Of a stretch of DNA of 64,000 nucleotides, positions 11,764 through 27,360 are shown piece after piece. Where the stretch lies: the NCBI RefSeq assembly GCF_011075055.1, contig NC_058138.1, positions 5,166,001 through 5,230,000 on the forward strand, read 5' to 3'. The DNA is from Mangifera indica. Its lineage: Eukaryota; Streptophyta; Magnoliopsida; Sapindales; Anacardiaceae. The notes below the pieces were generated by a model. It worked only from the letters and a program-made list of their open reading frames with translations. It searched no databases and was not told the origin of the DNA. Position numbers and translations under genes: made by a program. Numbering within the stretch: position 1 is the first letter of the stretch; every line of letters starts with the position of its first letter.

Positions 11764-13312
11764 GTCCAACTCAATGAGAATTAATTGGTAGAAAAAAAAT
11801 AGAGGCCCTGACAATGATTTGCTAGGTTTTATTGTTTTAGTGGTTGGGTGTCATCAAGTTACTCGTTAATAAAACAGTAAAAGTATGTACATAAATAACG
11901 ATATGTTATTATGTGATAGATATTATTTTATTTTTAATTTTTAACTATTTAATTATATAATAATATATTATTATTTATATATAAAATTATATAAAATATA
12001 CTACTCTCAACAAAAGAAAAAATTTATGGACACCATTACGTTGGTCACAAAAAGTGGTAGAGGTGCTGATCATGTCATTTTTAGACTAGGAAGACGTGGA
12101 AAGGTCAAAAAATTCATCCTAAAAATCAGAAGAAACTAGGAAAGGGTTGGAGAAAAATTTGACGGTAAGATTCTCCATGCAATTATTTGGAGACAGAGTT
12201 GAAATGTAATGCATTGGATGCCATTTGCTGAAACAAATAATCCAATTTAACACAAGGGCCCATTTTACAAACATGTTGATGTGAATAATGACTTGGGATA
12301 CTGAGCATGCTTATAATTTATTGACAGTTGAAGTGAGAGACCCCATTAGCAATAAAATCTTGTGGTACAAACATGATATTGTGGTTGTTAATGAAAATTG
12401 AAGACAACGCATTGAGTTTGACATTTGACATTGAAGATGTAAGAACAAAGCGAGAGAGGAAGTGGCCTTGGGATCTTGTGATGCTGAAGCTTCACAAAGA
12501 TTTTGCTGTTTTTGTATTTAAAAAGCAAATCTTACATCAATAAAGTTTCAAAAATGCTAGACATGCCCTATAAAGAAGGCAAATTACCATCTTTAACAAT
12601 CCATATATCAATAAAATATGAGAAAAATATATAAAACTCCCAAATTGTTAAAATACGTTTAGGTTACAAAACCCAAATGCAAAATCTTAATAGTCTGTCC
12701 AAAACAAACAATATCTCAAAAATTGGCTAACTTCTTAAAAGCAAAACCATAGGTATGTCCAAAACAGACAATATTTATACATTCTGTAGTATAACCCGGA
12801 AAGAATCCAAGAAAATGGTCAGTCAAGTTTCTTCTTGTACACATTTATTTTCTTTTTTCTCCATTTAACTACCATATTAATTTTGATATAAACATATATA
12901 AGACAATTTAATGGATGAGAGACATAAAAATGATTTTACACATCAGACTTATCTAAAACTTGAGCTACCCTAAATTACAAGTGTAACCTTTCACATTACA
13001 AAATTGTGCCATTACAATCTTCCAGCTCTGGACTCTGGTAGTAAAGACTCCATTGCCATGCATATGATAAGCATACCAGAGAAAGTGTAAATGTTTCTAG
13101 TCCTGAGAATTAAAAAAAAATATAATAAAAATGTTCTCCATTGACATTAAGCAAGAAAGATGGCTCTGCTCTCTACAATCAAGCAGCATTTCTACAAGAA
13201 AAATGGTTCTTACAGCTTCTTGCTCTACTACTTTTTCCTAAATTCTTCACAAAGTAGACTTAAGGTGCTACATCATGCCATATGCACATCGATAACTACA
13301 TTATGCAATGTT

Positions 13313-16300
13313 TCATCGCTTTGAGAAGACCACCAAGATCAACATTGACATTGAAACTACTACCTTGAAACAAGAAGTCTCCCAGAAATTCTGTTTTTCA
13401 ATACCCACTGGCGCACCTTGTTTTGTTGCTAACTGCTCTCTTAGTTCTTTCAATGCTTTGTCCCTATGCTCACCCACCTGTTGCAATGAATGAAATATAT
13501 GTAAGATACACATGTAATAGCTGTTAAATATAGTCACAGTACAGACAATAAAAGGGTTGAAGGATGAAAGCGTGGCGTAGATCTTCATAGGTAATGCAAG
13601 TTTTGAGAGCATGAAACCATGTCTTGATATGATCATTCAGTCGATTAAAGGATGACAGCTTATAGGCTTAGTAGAATAAAGAAAAACTATTTGCAGTCGA
13701 TAGTGCAGCTCAACTATTTTTAAATACTCAATTAGGTATTCAAATAATGTGTTATTATATGCTTGAGTGATTTTAAATTACAAATTTAAGTTACACCCTC
13801 ACTTCTAGTGAGTAGACTGAGTGCATCAACCAAAGCAAGAAATTCGATCATATTGCTGGACCTATTGTTCCATCCTGTTTTGGATAGAAAAAGATAAAGA
13901 GATAGACATACCCTTTGAAGCTTTCGTGTTTGAGCTCGAGCTTCCTGGAGGCAGAACTCCAACTTCAACACCCTCTTTTTCAGTTCCTGATCAGCTCGCC
14001 GCTGCTTCTCCAACTGTTTAGAAAATAGGTTGAAGACCATAATTAAACAAGATTCACAATCATCTAGAGATGAAAATTAAATTTGAGATTGGAGACTCAT
14101 GAAATGAATATATTTTAGAATCACCTGTGATTCCAAGTCTTTAGCTTTGAGCTTCCAATGGGCAGACATAATCCTTACTTCATCTCTTAGTTTGGCTATT
14201 TCTTCATCCTTAACAACAAGAAGTTTATTCATCTTTTCGAGATTCTTTGGAGAAAACTCGTCCAACAACTTCCTTACTTCACAATCCTTGTTTGCCTCGG
14301 CCTTGGCAACAGCTTGCATAATATCATGTTCAATTCTCAAAACTTCATCTTTCAGTAGCTTTTGGGAAAATTCCCTCGCTTGAAGATCCTTTTGCAAATG
14401 ATGTAATTGTTCTCCAAGCCTAGTTACACGGTCCTCATGCTCCTTTAACGAATTATTCTTTTCATCTAATTCTTTAACCAATACAGAGCATTGAAGCTGA
14501 GCAGCTTGAGCTGATGTGGCACTTGCATCTGCAGTTGCTTGTGTGCAAACAAGCTGCTCTTGAAGATCATCCAATCGCTTCAGGTACTGAGTCACATAAA
14601 ACTATGATCAGAATCACAGAACAAGAACACAGCTTGCATTAGCTGATCATATAAATTACTTATCCTTTTTTGTCTATAATTTTTTTTCGTATGAAGCAAA
14701 GTAATTTCATTAACAGAGGAAAGAAGAGAAAAACTGAAAAAGGGTCCACAGGGACATCAAAAAAGGCCACACTGAATACAGTTTAAAGACTGTTGCATGC
14801 GGCAAGGATATGATGAATCAATCATTCAACTAGCAGCATCAATGAACTGTTTTCCAATTCTACTAGGAACTTGAAAAATAAAAAACTTAGGAATATGTTA
14901 TATTATATATGATGGAAAAGCAGAAAGTCATGATGCCAAATAATTTTTACAAGGAAAATCAGGCAACTATGATAATGAGCATGTAACAAATCTTTTCCAA
15001 ATTCAAAACCAATTGGCTAAGTCATTTAACAATATGACTTGATGAATTTCAATTAATGAAACAGACATTACATGCTCCATTAATGAATAACAAGGTGACC
15101 ATCGGCATCCAAGGTTCTTTGTGCATGTCCAATTGTGTAATGTTCAGCCACGTGGAAAGATGAAAATAAAATTTGGTAGTGGTTCAGTGTATGGCGACAG
15201 ATATACAACCTTTTAGTTTCTTTTAATAACTAAAGTTCAAACAGAAGCACTTCATAATTATGAAGCATAAATGTGAGCTCAACTTATGATTCATGAGGAA
15301 GTTCCTTAAAATTTTGGATCTATACTAATAGATAACTACAATAGTCTATATTATTGGAAAATTACTTTTGATGTTGTTGCAGAAAATCACCCTTTTGGAT
15401 CTTTTGGTAGGATTTCTAAACTCAATCAAGTGACAATTTTTCAAGAGATCCACCAAATTGCATGCAGCCACAAAACAATGGAAACCAAAACACAATGAAG
15501 AACAAACACCCAATTTACATGAGAAAACATCCTCAATGTGAGGGGACGGAAAAACCACAGGAAAACAATCTTCCAGTATGTCAAAATAGGTTTACAACCC
15601 AAGGTTATCTCTTGATAAAACTAGAAATATACACCAACACTCAATACATAATAATTTAGTCAAAAAAGGAACAAGCTTTATACAAAACAAACTATGAATC
15701 TCACCAAAACAAGAGGCCAACTTTGAACATTATATCTCTTTGTTTGGAACATGAAACTAGATCTCCACCTTACACAATCATGAACCAACATATAAAAATT
15801 AAGATCAATCAGACGACGAATCAATCAGAATAGTTTATCAAAATTGGTCATAGTCACAAAATCCAAAAATTTTTTCTTTCTTTCTTTTTGTTTTTCAAGC
15901 TCTTCATGTCACCAGAAAGCTTTCAAAGAGAAGCACAAGAAAGATCCAAAAACTGTCCTTTCCTTAATGGCTCACACATATAGTTGCCAAACAAGAGTAA
16001 AAGAGAACAAAAGTTATCCTTCTGGCTTGACTGTTTTTCAGCTAACCTACTAAGAAATTAATTGTAAAAGCTTCTTTCTCTCTCTCTCTCCCTCTTTTTT
16101 TTTTTTTTAAAACTCATATGGGTCCTACCACATGGACGAGACCATCCAACAAATCTCCCCATCATGCCCAAGTGGGGGTCATACCTACAACTTGTTTGCA
16201 GACAACAAGCTTCACCAGAAATAGGGTCTCTGTCATCATGTCAGATCCATTTTCATCAGTATGAATTTTCTCGATGTAAAACTCCATTTCCAACACATCT

Positions 16301-19172
16301 CAAATCCAATGATACCTCATATTTATGTGTTTGGATTTGGTTTGCCAATTGCTCCAATCCTTTGCTGCCAGCTGGAATATTCTCCTCTCCCTTGCTGCTA
16401 TGCAACTTACTGCTGTTGTACTCCATTCTTCTTAGCTTCTTCTTCATTTTGTGAGATACATACACCCGAGATCTAATAGATTCATTCGTCATTTTGTATA
16501 AACTTGTTCCTTTAAATCAAAAATATTAAATAAAGAGTTGGTGTATATCTCTAATTTTATCTAAAGAAAACCTTTGGTTGTAAACCTGTTTGACATAATG
16601 AAATATTGTCTTCTCGTGGTTTTTTCATCTCCTCGCATTGAGGAGGTTTTTTCACGTAAATTGGGAGTGCTTGTTGTCTATTATGTTTTGGTTTCATTGC
16701 TTTGTGACTACATGCATTTGGATAGATCTTTTGAAAAAATGTCACTTGATAAAAATCCTACTGAAAGATTCGAAAGGTTATTTTTTTCCAACAAACTACT
16801 ATCAAGGTTCGAAGGAGGGCATTAAACACAAAGATGCGCCCCTCCCAACAGTCCTAGCTACCAAGAAGTCTCCAAGCTAAGAGTGTTTGCAGATGCCATT
16901 GTGAGGCACATATAACACTTGAGGAGTGGAAAAGTGGACAAACAGGGGCAAGTGATGTGGGATGTCCATTATGCATGAGCAAGGTAGTCACATTCAAAGA
17001 TGCTTATGTGTGCCAAAGATGGAAGCAGGAGTTCGCTAAGTGTAATGCCACAAGCTAATTATTCGGACATGTAAAGCAGACATTTGCAAGAGATATGCAC
17101 AAGTGCGTGCACACTATTAAGTAGGAGTGAGTGCCATAGCTCAAGGCAAAATCATCATGACATGGACAACAATGTGAGAAGAGAGTGAAAGATTATTGGT
17201 TTCATTGTGAGATCAACAGTGAAGAGTATGCGTGACCTTGAAGAAGGGGTTAGACCATCCCCTGCATAAATTGATCGAGTGTCTAAACCACTCTCTTGAT
17301 GGGTCCATAAAATGACAAAACTAGTGACCCTAAGCCTATAAAGGTTGTACACAAGGTTGAACATCAAGAATGGGTGTAATTGGGGGTGTCGCATAAGCAA
17401 TTGTGCCGTGCCAAGCCTCAAGGCTAGTACAAAAGTATAAAAATTGTAAAAATTGCAATACCATTACACAATAAATAACTTCAATGGATGCCTCATTAAG
17501 CAATTATATCATTAGCTAAAGATGCTATTGAAACAACATCTCAAACTCAAATTCACAGTTAAAGTAGTAGGAAAGTTATCAATTTATTGATGATAGATGT
17601 TAGTTATATACACCATCTTTACATGCATCAAACATTTTTGTCTCATATTCAAGGAAACAATCTCCAAACAGCAAAGAAACACAAAATGAAAACAAGAAAG
17701 AAAAACATAAACAAAAAAAGATGCAATAAAACAACATTATTATTTCAGATCAACTCAACCAACATTTTATTAGTTAACCAAAAGCTCATTTCATTGAAAT
17801 TAATACCTTCTCAGTATTAGAAACTGAAGCCTCAAGCTGTCCATTCCTCTCCTCCAATTTCTTCTGCAATCTACAAATCTCTTCCTCCATGTTCTTTACC
17901 TTTGTTTCAGCCTCCTGTGAAAACCAAAAGCAAATGAAACTCAATTCTCAAAAACAATTTCAAAATCACCCTCTTGACCCCACAAACAAAAACTTCCCCA
18001 AAAGGCAAAAATAATTGAATCCAAGGCTTCAACAAATAGGACCCTTATGAATTCATCATCAAAACAACACAAAAGAGCTCAATCAAGAATCAAACTAAAA
18101 ACCTGTCTTGTTATGCTCTCTTTCACAAAAGATTGCTCCTGTGATGCCAAACGGCTCCTAACCTCCTTCAACTCAGCTGCTAAAGACACAACATTTCTTC
18201 TAAAACTCTGCTTCTTTTCATTCAAATCCTTCAACAAAGGATCGATATCCCTAACAGCAAGTGACGATGACATGGATATTTGATTAACCTGATAAAAAAA
18301 CCTATTAAAAATCAACCTTAATCCAGCGGTTGATATGAAGATCCTATAAAAGAAGTTGACACACTGAATCAACTCCTGAATGGGCTCATAGGTTGCTTCT
18401 GAACCTCCAAGTAAAAGCTATTGTCTTCTTCGTATCTGCTTGCGAAGAAGGTAGTTTAGTATTTAATTTGAAGCATTTCCTAATGAACAAAAACAGATAT
18501 TAATTAAATGAAATTTAACTTGCACAACTAGTACATGCAGAATTTCAAATCAAAGGTTCAAAATCTAAATCAATTTAATGTAAACTTAAATACTATGTAT
18601 CATTTCTCTTTAAACAAGTCTCTCTCAAGAATACAAAGATTTAATAAGAAAACAGAAAATTGAATTTATTTTTTATGGCTAATAATAGACCAAATATGAA
18701 CCTACCTAGATTGTTCTGAAGAGAGAGAGACAGCAGAGAATTAAATAAAAGCACGTAAAGAAACTGTCCATTTCATGTCATAACTCATAATAAATAAATT
18801 ATCATGAAACTTTAGAGAGAGAAAGTCAGACTTTTACTTCAAAAATCATTGAAAAAAATAAAGTATTTTCAAAAAACACAAAACAAAAATTAAAACTTTA
18901 GCTGATTTTAAGTAACCCCACTTAGTTTCTTTTTTCCACAAATCATGCAATCAATAAATTATCATGATAAATATGAAAAGAATTGCCGTTCAAACTTTAA
19001 CTGAATTTTCACAAATACGTTTCATTCAAGTAAAGAAAAACTCGCAAAGAAAAAAATCAAACTTGAACCCATTTCAAGCAACCCCACTTCGTTTTTTAAA
19101 CAAAAACTAGTTTTCTGAAAACGGAAACACGAAAAAACAGATTTTTGGAGATGAAGAGAAATGAAATACCAT
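13313..19172 (-). CDS. NEAP-type nuclear envelope-associated coiled-coil protein
   Basis: Six exons on the minus strand: start ATG 19172-19170 (last three bases of exon 1), then 18288-18103, 17914-17807, 14586-14125, 14013-13912 and 13477-13313. All junctions are GT-AG and nearly all are phase 0; the product is 341 residues. A second in-frame ATG at 18273 (protein starting MSSSLAV) fits the family start better and gives 335 residues. The protein is almost entirely heptad-like coiled coil (for example [17 protein letters not shown]), with the conserved block [20 protein letters not shown]. It ends in a transmembrane helix [12 protein letters not shown] and a short FSKR tail. That order and tail are characteristic of plant NEAP1-3, inner nuclear membrane proteins that associate with SUN proteins and shape the nucleus; length also fits (about 335-350). 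Intron 3 is unusually long (3.2 kb) and holds inverted LTR-like fragments. Confidence 0.88.
15346..15660 (-). mobile_element. LTR-like fragment A in NEAP intron 3
   Basis: Read on the minus strand it has TTGGTGTATATTTCTAGTTT, then a CCTCACATTGAGGATGTTTT hairpin motif and CATGTAAATTGGGTG. These match fragment B at 16515-16815 on the opposite strand over about 300 bases. The ...GTGG-TTTTT-CCTCNCATTGAGG-TTTTC-CNYGTAAAT block is typical of plant copia LTR 3' parts. No flanking coding domains were seen. It lies in the same direction as NEAP transcription. Confidence 0.6.
16515..16815 (+). mobile_element. LTR-like fragment B in NEAP intron 3, inverted to A
   Basis: It has GTTGGTGTATATCTCTAATT, CCTCGCATTGAGGAGGTTTT and CACGTAAATTGGGAGTGCTT in the order found in fragment A, but on the plus strand. 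The 16816-17470 sequence that follows shows no recognisable retroelement domain. The pair is separated by about 850 bases, so the NEAP pre-mRNA could fold into a long stem. Confidence 0.6.
16816..17806. other. Remainder of NEAP intron 3
   Basis: No exon-like coding or recognisable element was found between the inverted LTR fragment and the acceptor side of exon 3. The part from 16830 to 17430 is less AT-rich than the rest of the intron and may be internal sequence of the element that left fragment B, but no domain supports this. Confidence 0.35.
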
Positions 19173-19222
19173 TGATGCTTTATCAGCTTGCTGTGCAGAG
19201 AAGGGCCAAAACAGAGTGTTTT

Positions 19223-19231
19223 TCAGTTCAT
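19223..19231 (-). promoter_or_regulatory. Two-codon upstream ORF in the NEAP leader
   Basis: The minus-strand reading is ATG AAC TGA, 50-odd bases before the first in-frame NEAP ATG. A start-plus-one-codon uORF can damp translation of the main frame. This assumes the transcript begins upstream of 19231; the leader is bounded by the donor at 19169. Confidence 0.35.
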
Positions 19232-19569
19232 TTTTTGAGGGCTGTCTGAAGGCGGAGATGGAGGGAGAGTGAAGTGTGATGCAATCAGACGGCTACAAAT
19301 GGAAGAAACTGGATGAATTTTTAGGGTTTTTTTATTTTTTGGCAAATTTTCGGACAAGATGATTTTGTCTTATACTGAAGTGTGAGTTTGAGGTGAAGAC
19401 ACAGGAGAGAGAGAAAGTTAGGTTCGGATTTAATTTCTAAAACTGAAAGCGGAGAGATAACTTTTTGCTCCCCCAAGGTTTAAAAGATGAGAAATAAACC
19501 CAAAGTTTTGAAAATGATGTGTACAAGAATCTTCCATCAACTTTTGATAGAAAATAAAATCAATAATGC

Positions 19570-19745
19570 TTCATACATTAATGGATGGGTACAAATGGAT
19601 ACTAATATAATAATGTATTATCATATGATTAAATAATTTTAAATTAAATATTAAATAAAAAATTATATCACTCAATTATACAATAAAATATGTGAACCGT
19701 TAATATTTTTTAATACTTATACGTTAATACATGTAGTATTATTGT
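19570..19745. mobile_element. Foldback MITE, family 1
   Basis: It has the family core AATGTATTATCATATGATTA then AATAATTTTAAATTAAATAT, and mirrored ATTATATCACTCAATTATAC. The outer ends are ill-defined. It sits just upstream of the NEAP leader. Confidence 0.45.
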
Positions 19746-20944
19746 CACAAGGGCAAACGATGAGGATATTGACTAAAATACCTTTTTTTTCTCTCTTGTA
19801 TACATATTTATAACTATTTATTTCCTATTATACATATATAGTGTACAATATAAAATATCTAAAATACTCTTAAACTTTATACTCATTCAGTCACCCAATT
19901 AAGACTAAAATATAAGGTAAAAATATGAAATTTTTTAACAACTTTGACAGTAGAAAGATTGGTCGACTGAACATCCAACTAACTAATTTATTTTTAAAAA
20001 TTGGTTAATCGACCAACCTATCTAACCAATCCTAAATCTTATAATATTCTTTTTTTAAAAATAAAATCAATTTTAAAATGATTATATTTGTATAATAAAA
20101 AAAAGATGATTATATATATATATATATATAAAACAAAAAAAATATCATTTTAAACAATATCCCTACAAGATGTGTTATTTATGTTAAATTTTATCAAATT
20201 TGGAATCAGGATATTTCATATGCTAATAATAATAATAATAAATATAAGAAGAAGAAGAAGACAACGTATACGTGAGAGCTTATACATATCCGTGTCCCAA
20301 TTTAAAATATCATAAAAATGTACAATTATTAATATTTTTAAACAATAGTTAAAAAGGCTATATGATAAGATAATAAATTGAAAGTACTCATAGTAAATTG
20401 TATAAATTTATTTTTAGAATTAAATTTGAATCAAATTAAACTTGAACAAAATCTAATTCTAATATTAGTTTAAATCTATAAGCATTAATTTGATGTTAGT
20501 TTAAAACTGATGAGTTAAGACTCCAACTCACTTTGAAAATATATTAATTTTGAATCGATCTGAGTTGATTCAAACTCAATTATTCATTAAAATAAGTTTA
20601 ATTCTTGACTCGAATTCAACTCATTTGATCTTAACTTAAATTTAAACTTGAGTAATTTTGATTGAATCTAACTGTATTTATGTTTGGCAAAATAAAAAAA
20701 GATACAATTGATTTACATTATGAAAACAAACTCAATCTTTAAATTAAATTTGACTAATTTGATACGGATTCAAACAATTTGAATCGCATCTAACCCTAAT
20801 GTGTTTGATAAAATAAATGAAGTACAATAATTTTATGTTAGTCAGACATTAAGGTTTTACAATTTTTTTCAAAATTATATATGTATTAAAAATGATTAAT
20901 TTGCATATAATATTTTAATTTTTACTATACATCACCATTTTACA

Positions 20945-21448
20945 TAGAGGTGTGTGTAGTTCGGTTTGATATAATTTGAAAATTTTTTCAAACTAAATTT
21001 AAAAAAGTTCAAAAATTTTTCAAATCAAACTAAACAAAACCAAATAGAAAAAATACGGTTTAAACTATCAAAATTATTCACTTTTAATATATGTATTATT
21101 TAATAAAATTAACTAAAATTTAGTTTTCTAACGTATAATATAAATATGTAAAATAAATTGAATTATTTATACAATATAAATGTAAAGAAAATGATAAAAT
21201 AAATATAAAAAAACAAATTATACACCTAATTATTTATTTAAAAATTATGATAAATATAGTTATATATATTTGAAAGAAAATACGGTTTATGGTTTTATTT
21301 TGTTTGAAAATCGTCAAATTGTAACCTAAATTGAAAACTGTTTTTCAAAAATTTATTAACTAAAACCAATCTATTTTATAAACCAAACTATAATTTTTAA
21401 GAGATTTTATCTAGTTTTATAGTTTGTACTGAATTATACATCCTCCAA
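20945..21448. mobile_element. Non-autonomous hAT element (504 bp)
   Basis: The ends are TAGAGGTGTGTGTAGTTC and, reverse-complemented, TTGGAGGATGTATAATTC. The 8-bp flanks are ATTTTACA (20937-20944) and AATTTACA (21449-21456), with one mismatch. The inside has repeated AACCAAA/TTTGGTT blocks and no coding. Confidence 0.65.
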
Positions 21449-22996
21449 AATTTACAAGTGTAGTTTAAGTATATTTCCCAAATGATGGGGGAAAAGGAAA
21501 ATTAGAAAGCCTCAAGGGAGGCAAGTGAAATTTACCGATCAGTGTAGAATCCGAACCTGATTCCAAAGCTGTAGCTTAAGAATGACAAAGTCCAAACCTA
21601 GTTTTTGAGTTTGACTTGAAGCGCGGCAAATCAGATTCTTGGCTAGTAGCTGGCTTTATGCCACGTCACCTCCGTCACAAATTTGGATTGGGCGTTTCTT
21701 CATCCTTTTGGGCTTTAAAATCTTATTTATGGTTTTTCCCGGGCCGGGTCATATCCACCATTTACAATTTTTATTATTTAAATTAAATGTTACAAATATG
21801 AGTTTATAATAATATTTAGGTTTAAATATATATTATTGAAGAAAATATCATCTTTGAAAGATGGTGAAATTCATGATCCACCTTCTAGGAATTTACCCTT
21901 ATTTGTCTACTTTATAACATAAATGTTGTACCTATAATTGAGAATGATAGATCGATAAAATCATATTAATTTAAATCTAAGGACCAATTGAGCAACTCAT
22001 CACCTGATTACAATTTCAATTCAAAAATTCATGATCCACCATTTAGGACTCGTTGTTACTTGGTTCGATTTGGGTAAAATATTAACAAATCTTTAAAAAT
22101 TTCAAATTTTGTATTTATATTTTTAAAATATTATTTTATGACTTTAGGTATGAGGGTAATTAATAAATTATAAATCATGAGTTTTAAATATAATTTTTAA
22201 AAGTTAGGGGTTTTAAACATAACTTTTTAAATCAAACTTGAGTTAAACTATGAATCAACTATATTTGTCTCAAATTTGAAACGAAAATTTACCAATTCGA
22301 CGAGCTTGAATTTTATCATAATGTATCAAATTAAGCTCAAATCATGCACTTTTCAATTTGACTCAACCTAGTTACATCTCTATTTATAAAGATTAATGAT
22401 ATAATTTTTATTATGACCAAAAAAACAAAAAGAGGTTGGAAAGAGTATAGTAATTTTATTTGGAATTTTAATTTTAGTATTATCAAGAAACCATTAAAGT
22501 ATATTATAAAATTGAAAGGTATCAAATTAAAATAATAAATTTCCCAATAGACTTGTTAAATTATATGTTTTTAGTCTACCTTTTTTTTAATTATTATTTA
22601 TTGTCATTAAAACATATTGTATTTATGAAACCATGTTTGGATATATTTAGATAAACTTTTAACTCTATTTTCGAATTAAAAATATATTTCCTATAAAATA
22701 AAAAAATGAAATATATCATTAAACATCTAACATATAGTGTGACAAATTTATGAATTTTCATCACATTCATATGAATTATTAAGATATAATATAATATATT
22801 GGTTTATTAATAATGTACAAATTAGTATTGATTTATTTTATCTTCATTTTTACAAATTTTCTTTTTATTAATAATTATTGATGGTGATTACAATATTTTT
22901 GTCCAAACATAAGAAGAAAAGCTTAATCAAAATTCTACACCTCTCCTTCCATGTGGTGAGAATAGGTTACCTAAATCGTATACTTAGAACCATCAT

Positions 22997-23735
22997 ATTC
23001 TAATGTTAACATCAATCTCACAATCAGTTAGGTGTGGATTTGCATCAATCATAAATAAGAGTCAATTTAAATTCATTCAAGTTAAACAGTAGCATTAACA
23101 AGATGAAAAATTGTTAGAGAAAAGAAGAGTCACTGAAAAAAAATTCATCAAAAGAAGAAGATTTTTGATGCGACAACACTAACAAGCCCCAAACTTATGC
23201 CGAGCTAAAACTTCAATCCAGTTCAACTCACTCAAGTCCAATATGGATTTGAGTCTGAACTGATTCAACTCAAATCCACCTTTACATTCAACACATTTTT
23301 TTTTTCTTTTCATTTTCCCAATCTCTTAAATTCGAACATGCTAATGTTAACATCAATGACAAATTAAAGTACAAGTACATTCAAGCTAAGCCCAATAAGA
23401 GTAGACTTGAATTCAACTCAAACCTATTCGAACCATCTCAAATGGTAAACAATGACATCGACAAGAAGAAGATTCGACAAAGAAGAGAAGAGTCTTCGAA
23501 TAAAAAAAAGTTGTCAAAGAAAGAAAATCGTTGAATAAGAAAATTTCCAATGCAACAATACGAACAAATTCACGAACTTGAGTTGAACTAAAACTTCAAC
23601 TTGAGTTTAACTTATTCTAGCCTAAAATGGACTCGAACCCGAGCCAACTTGGTTTGAATTCACCCATTTGTTCAACATAAACATAAATTTCTTTGTTCTT
23701 TTATTTTTCTGACTCTCTTAAATCCTAACATACTA
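22997..23735. repeat. Diverged tandem duplication of about 0.35 kb
   Basis: Two successive units share the order: AACATGCTAATGTTAACATC-like lead, CAAGTACATTCAAGCTAAGC-like block, a GAAGAAGATT/GAAGAGAAGAGTC block, AACTTGAGTTGAACTAAAAC-like block, then CTCTTAAATYCTAACAT. The first unit is about 22997-23337 and the second about 23338-23735. No gene is visible. Confidence 0.55.
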
Positions 23736-23969
23736 TTTTATTGGTCACATAATGTATCGAACAAGTTTTCACCTTTGATCAAACCTTGACCATGATCCCT
23801 GGACCATAATCTAAAGGTGAAAACCGGCTGAAGAATGTCCAACCATATTTATAGCCAAGAACTTGCCCAACCATGAGAAGAGACTTTTTGTGCATATAAC
23901 CAACCAACCGATAGGTGCACACCATGTCAGCATGTGAGAAATACACAACTTTCTTGCTTTCTTAACACA

Positions 23970-24150
23970 ATAACATTAGGAATGATACTATATAAACTTA
24001 TAATAAATATCTATTTGAATACTAATAATGATTTATCATCATGTGTGATTGAATGTTACTTTATCTTTAATTTAAAATCACAAAATTATATAATGACATA
24101 TCATCATTATTACTCAAATTGAAACTTATTATAAATATACATAGTTTTAT
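23970..24150. mobile_element. Foldback MITE, family 1
   Basis: Near-palindromic: ACTATATAAACTTATAATAA at the left faces TTATTATAAATATACATAGT-like sequence at the right. The core is ATTTATCATCATGTGTGATT...AATGACATATCATCATT. It is one of the better-preserved copies and lies about 240 bases from the 3' end of the UMP synthase coding region. Confidence 0.55.
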
Positions 24151-24389
24151 TAATAATGTTTCTCCTCAGTTAAGTAGTAAGACATAGAAGACTGAAGACC
24201 AAAACTGTCAAACTCAGACCTATGATTTTTACTATTAGTTGCTTTATCAACAGGGAAACCCTCACAAAACTGATAAAGTGAACTAAGAAGATATTGCACT
24301 CAAAAGCGCATGCAATGTGATAAAATGAACATGTTTTTTGTTCATTACCAAAACATACAGACATGTGATAGGGCTGGAGCAGAATGGTG

Positions 24390-27068
<2,679 letters not shown>

Positions 27069-27360
27069 TGTTTTGAGTCTGGAGTGGGGGCAGACGGAGG
27101 AGCCGAGGAGGAAGGGGAGGTGAAGTGAATGCTGTACTCTGGAGACTACGGCGTTTATTAAATAAGGGTTGAATTTAAAACTTATAATATTTAGGGAGTT
27201 TCTTTATAACGAATACAATTTGAGGGTGTTTTGTAGCTTGGTTATAAATTTGATTAATAAACAATGGTGGGATTATTCTTAATTTTTAATTTAAAATTTC
27301 CAAATTATATTAACAGACTATACTAATAGCAAACAATGATTGGAGCAGGGTTAACATTTT

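Larger units (their letters stand above)
9926..13312. other. Intergenic region between the X8 and NEAP genes
   Basis: No gene is visible. It holds foldback MITE copies (about 11120-11285 and 11880-12010), a possible SINE (11575-11763) and otherwise AT-rich unique sequence. The last few hundred bases (about 12950-13312) probably include the 3' UTR of the minus-strand NEAP gene. Confidence 0.6.
19746..24165. other. Intergenic region between NEAP and UMP synthase
   Basis: No gene is visible. It contains a hAT MITE (20945-21448), a diverged tandem duplication (22997-23735), a foldback MITE (23970-24150), a (TA)n tract near 20116-20130 and a TAA/GAA microsatellite near 20225-20262. Much of 20390-20830 is made of ATTTGAGTTGATTC-like motifs. 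Confidence 0.6.

Noticed and set aside
14147..14383. Plus-strand frame across NEAP exon 4
   Set aside because: Antisense shadow of the coiled-coil exon, Ser/Phe-rich as expected from reversed Glu/Lys codons.
17155..17421. 88-codon minus-strand frame in NEAP intron 3
   Set aside because: No domain and located between well-supported exons of a different frame; treated as intron.
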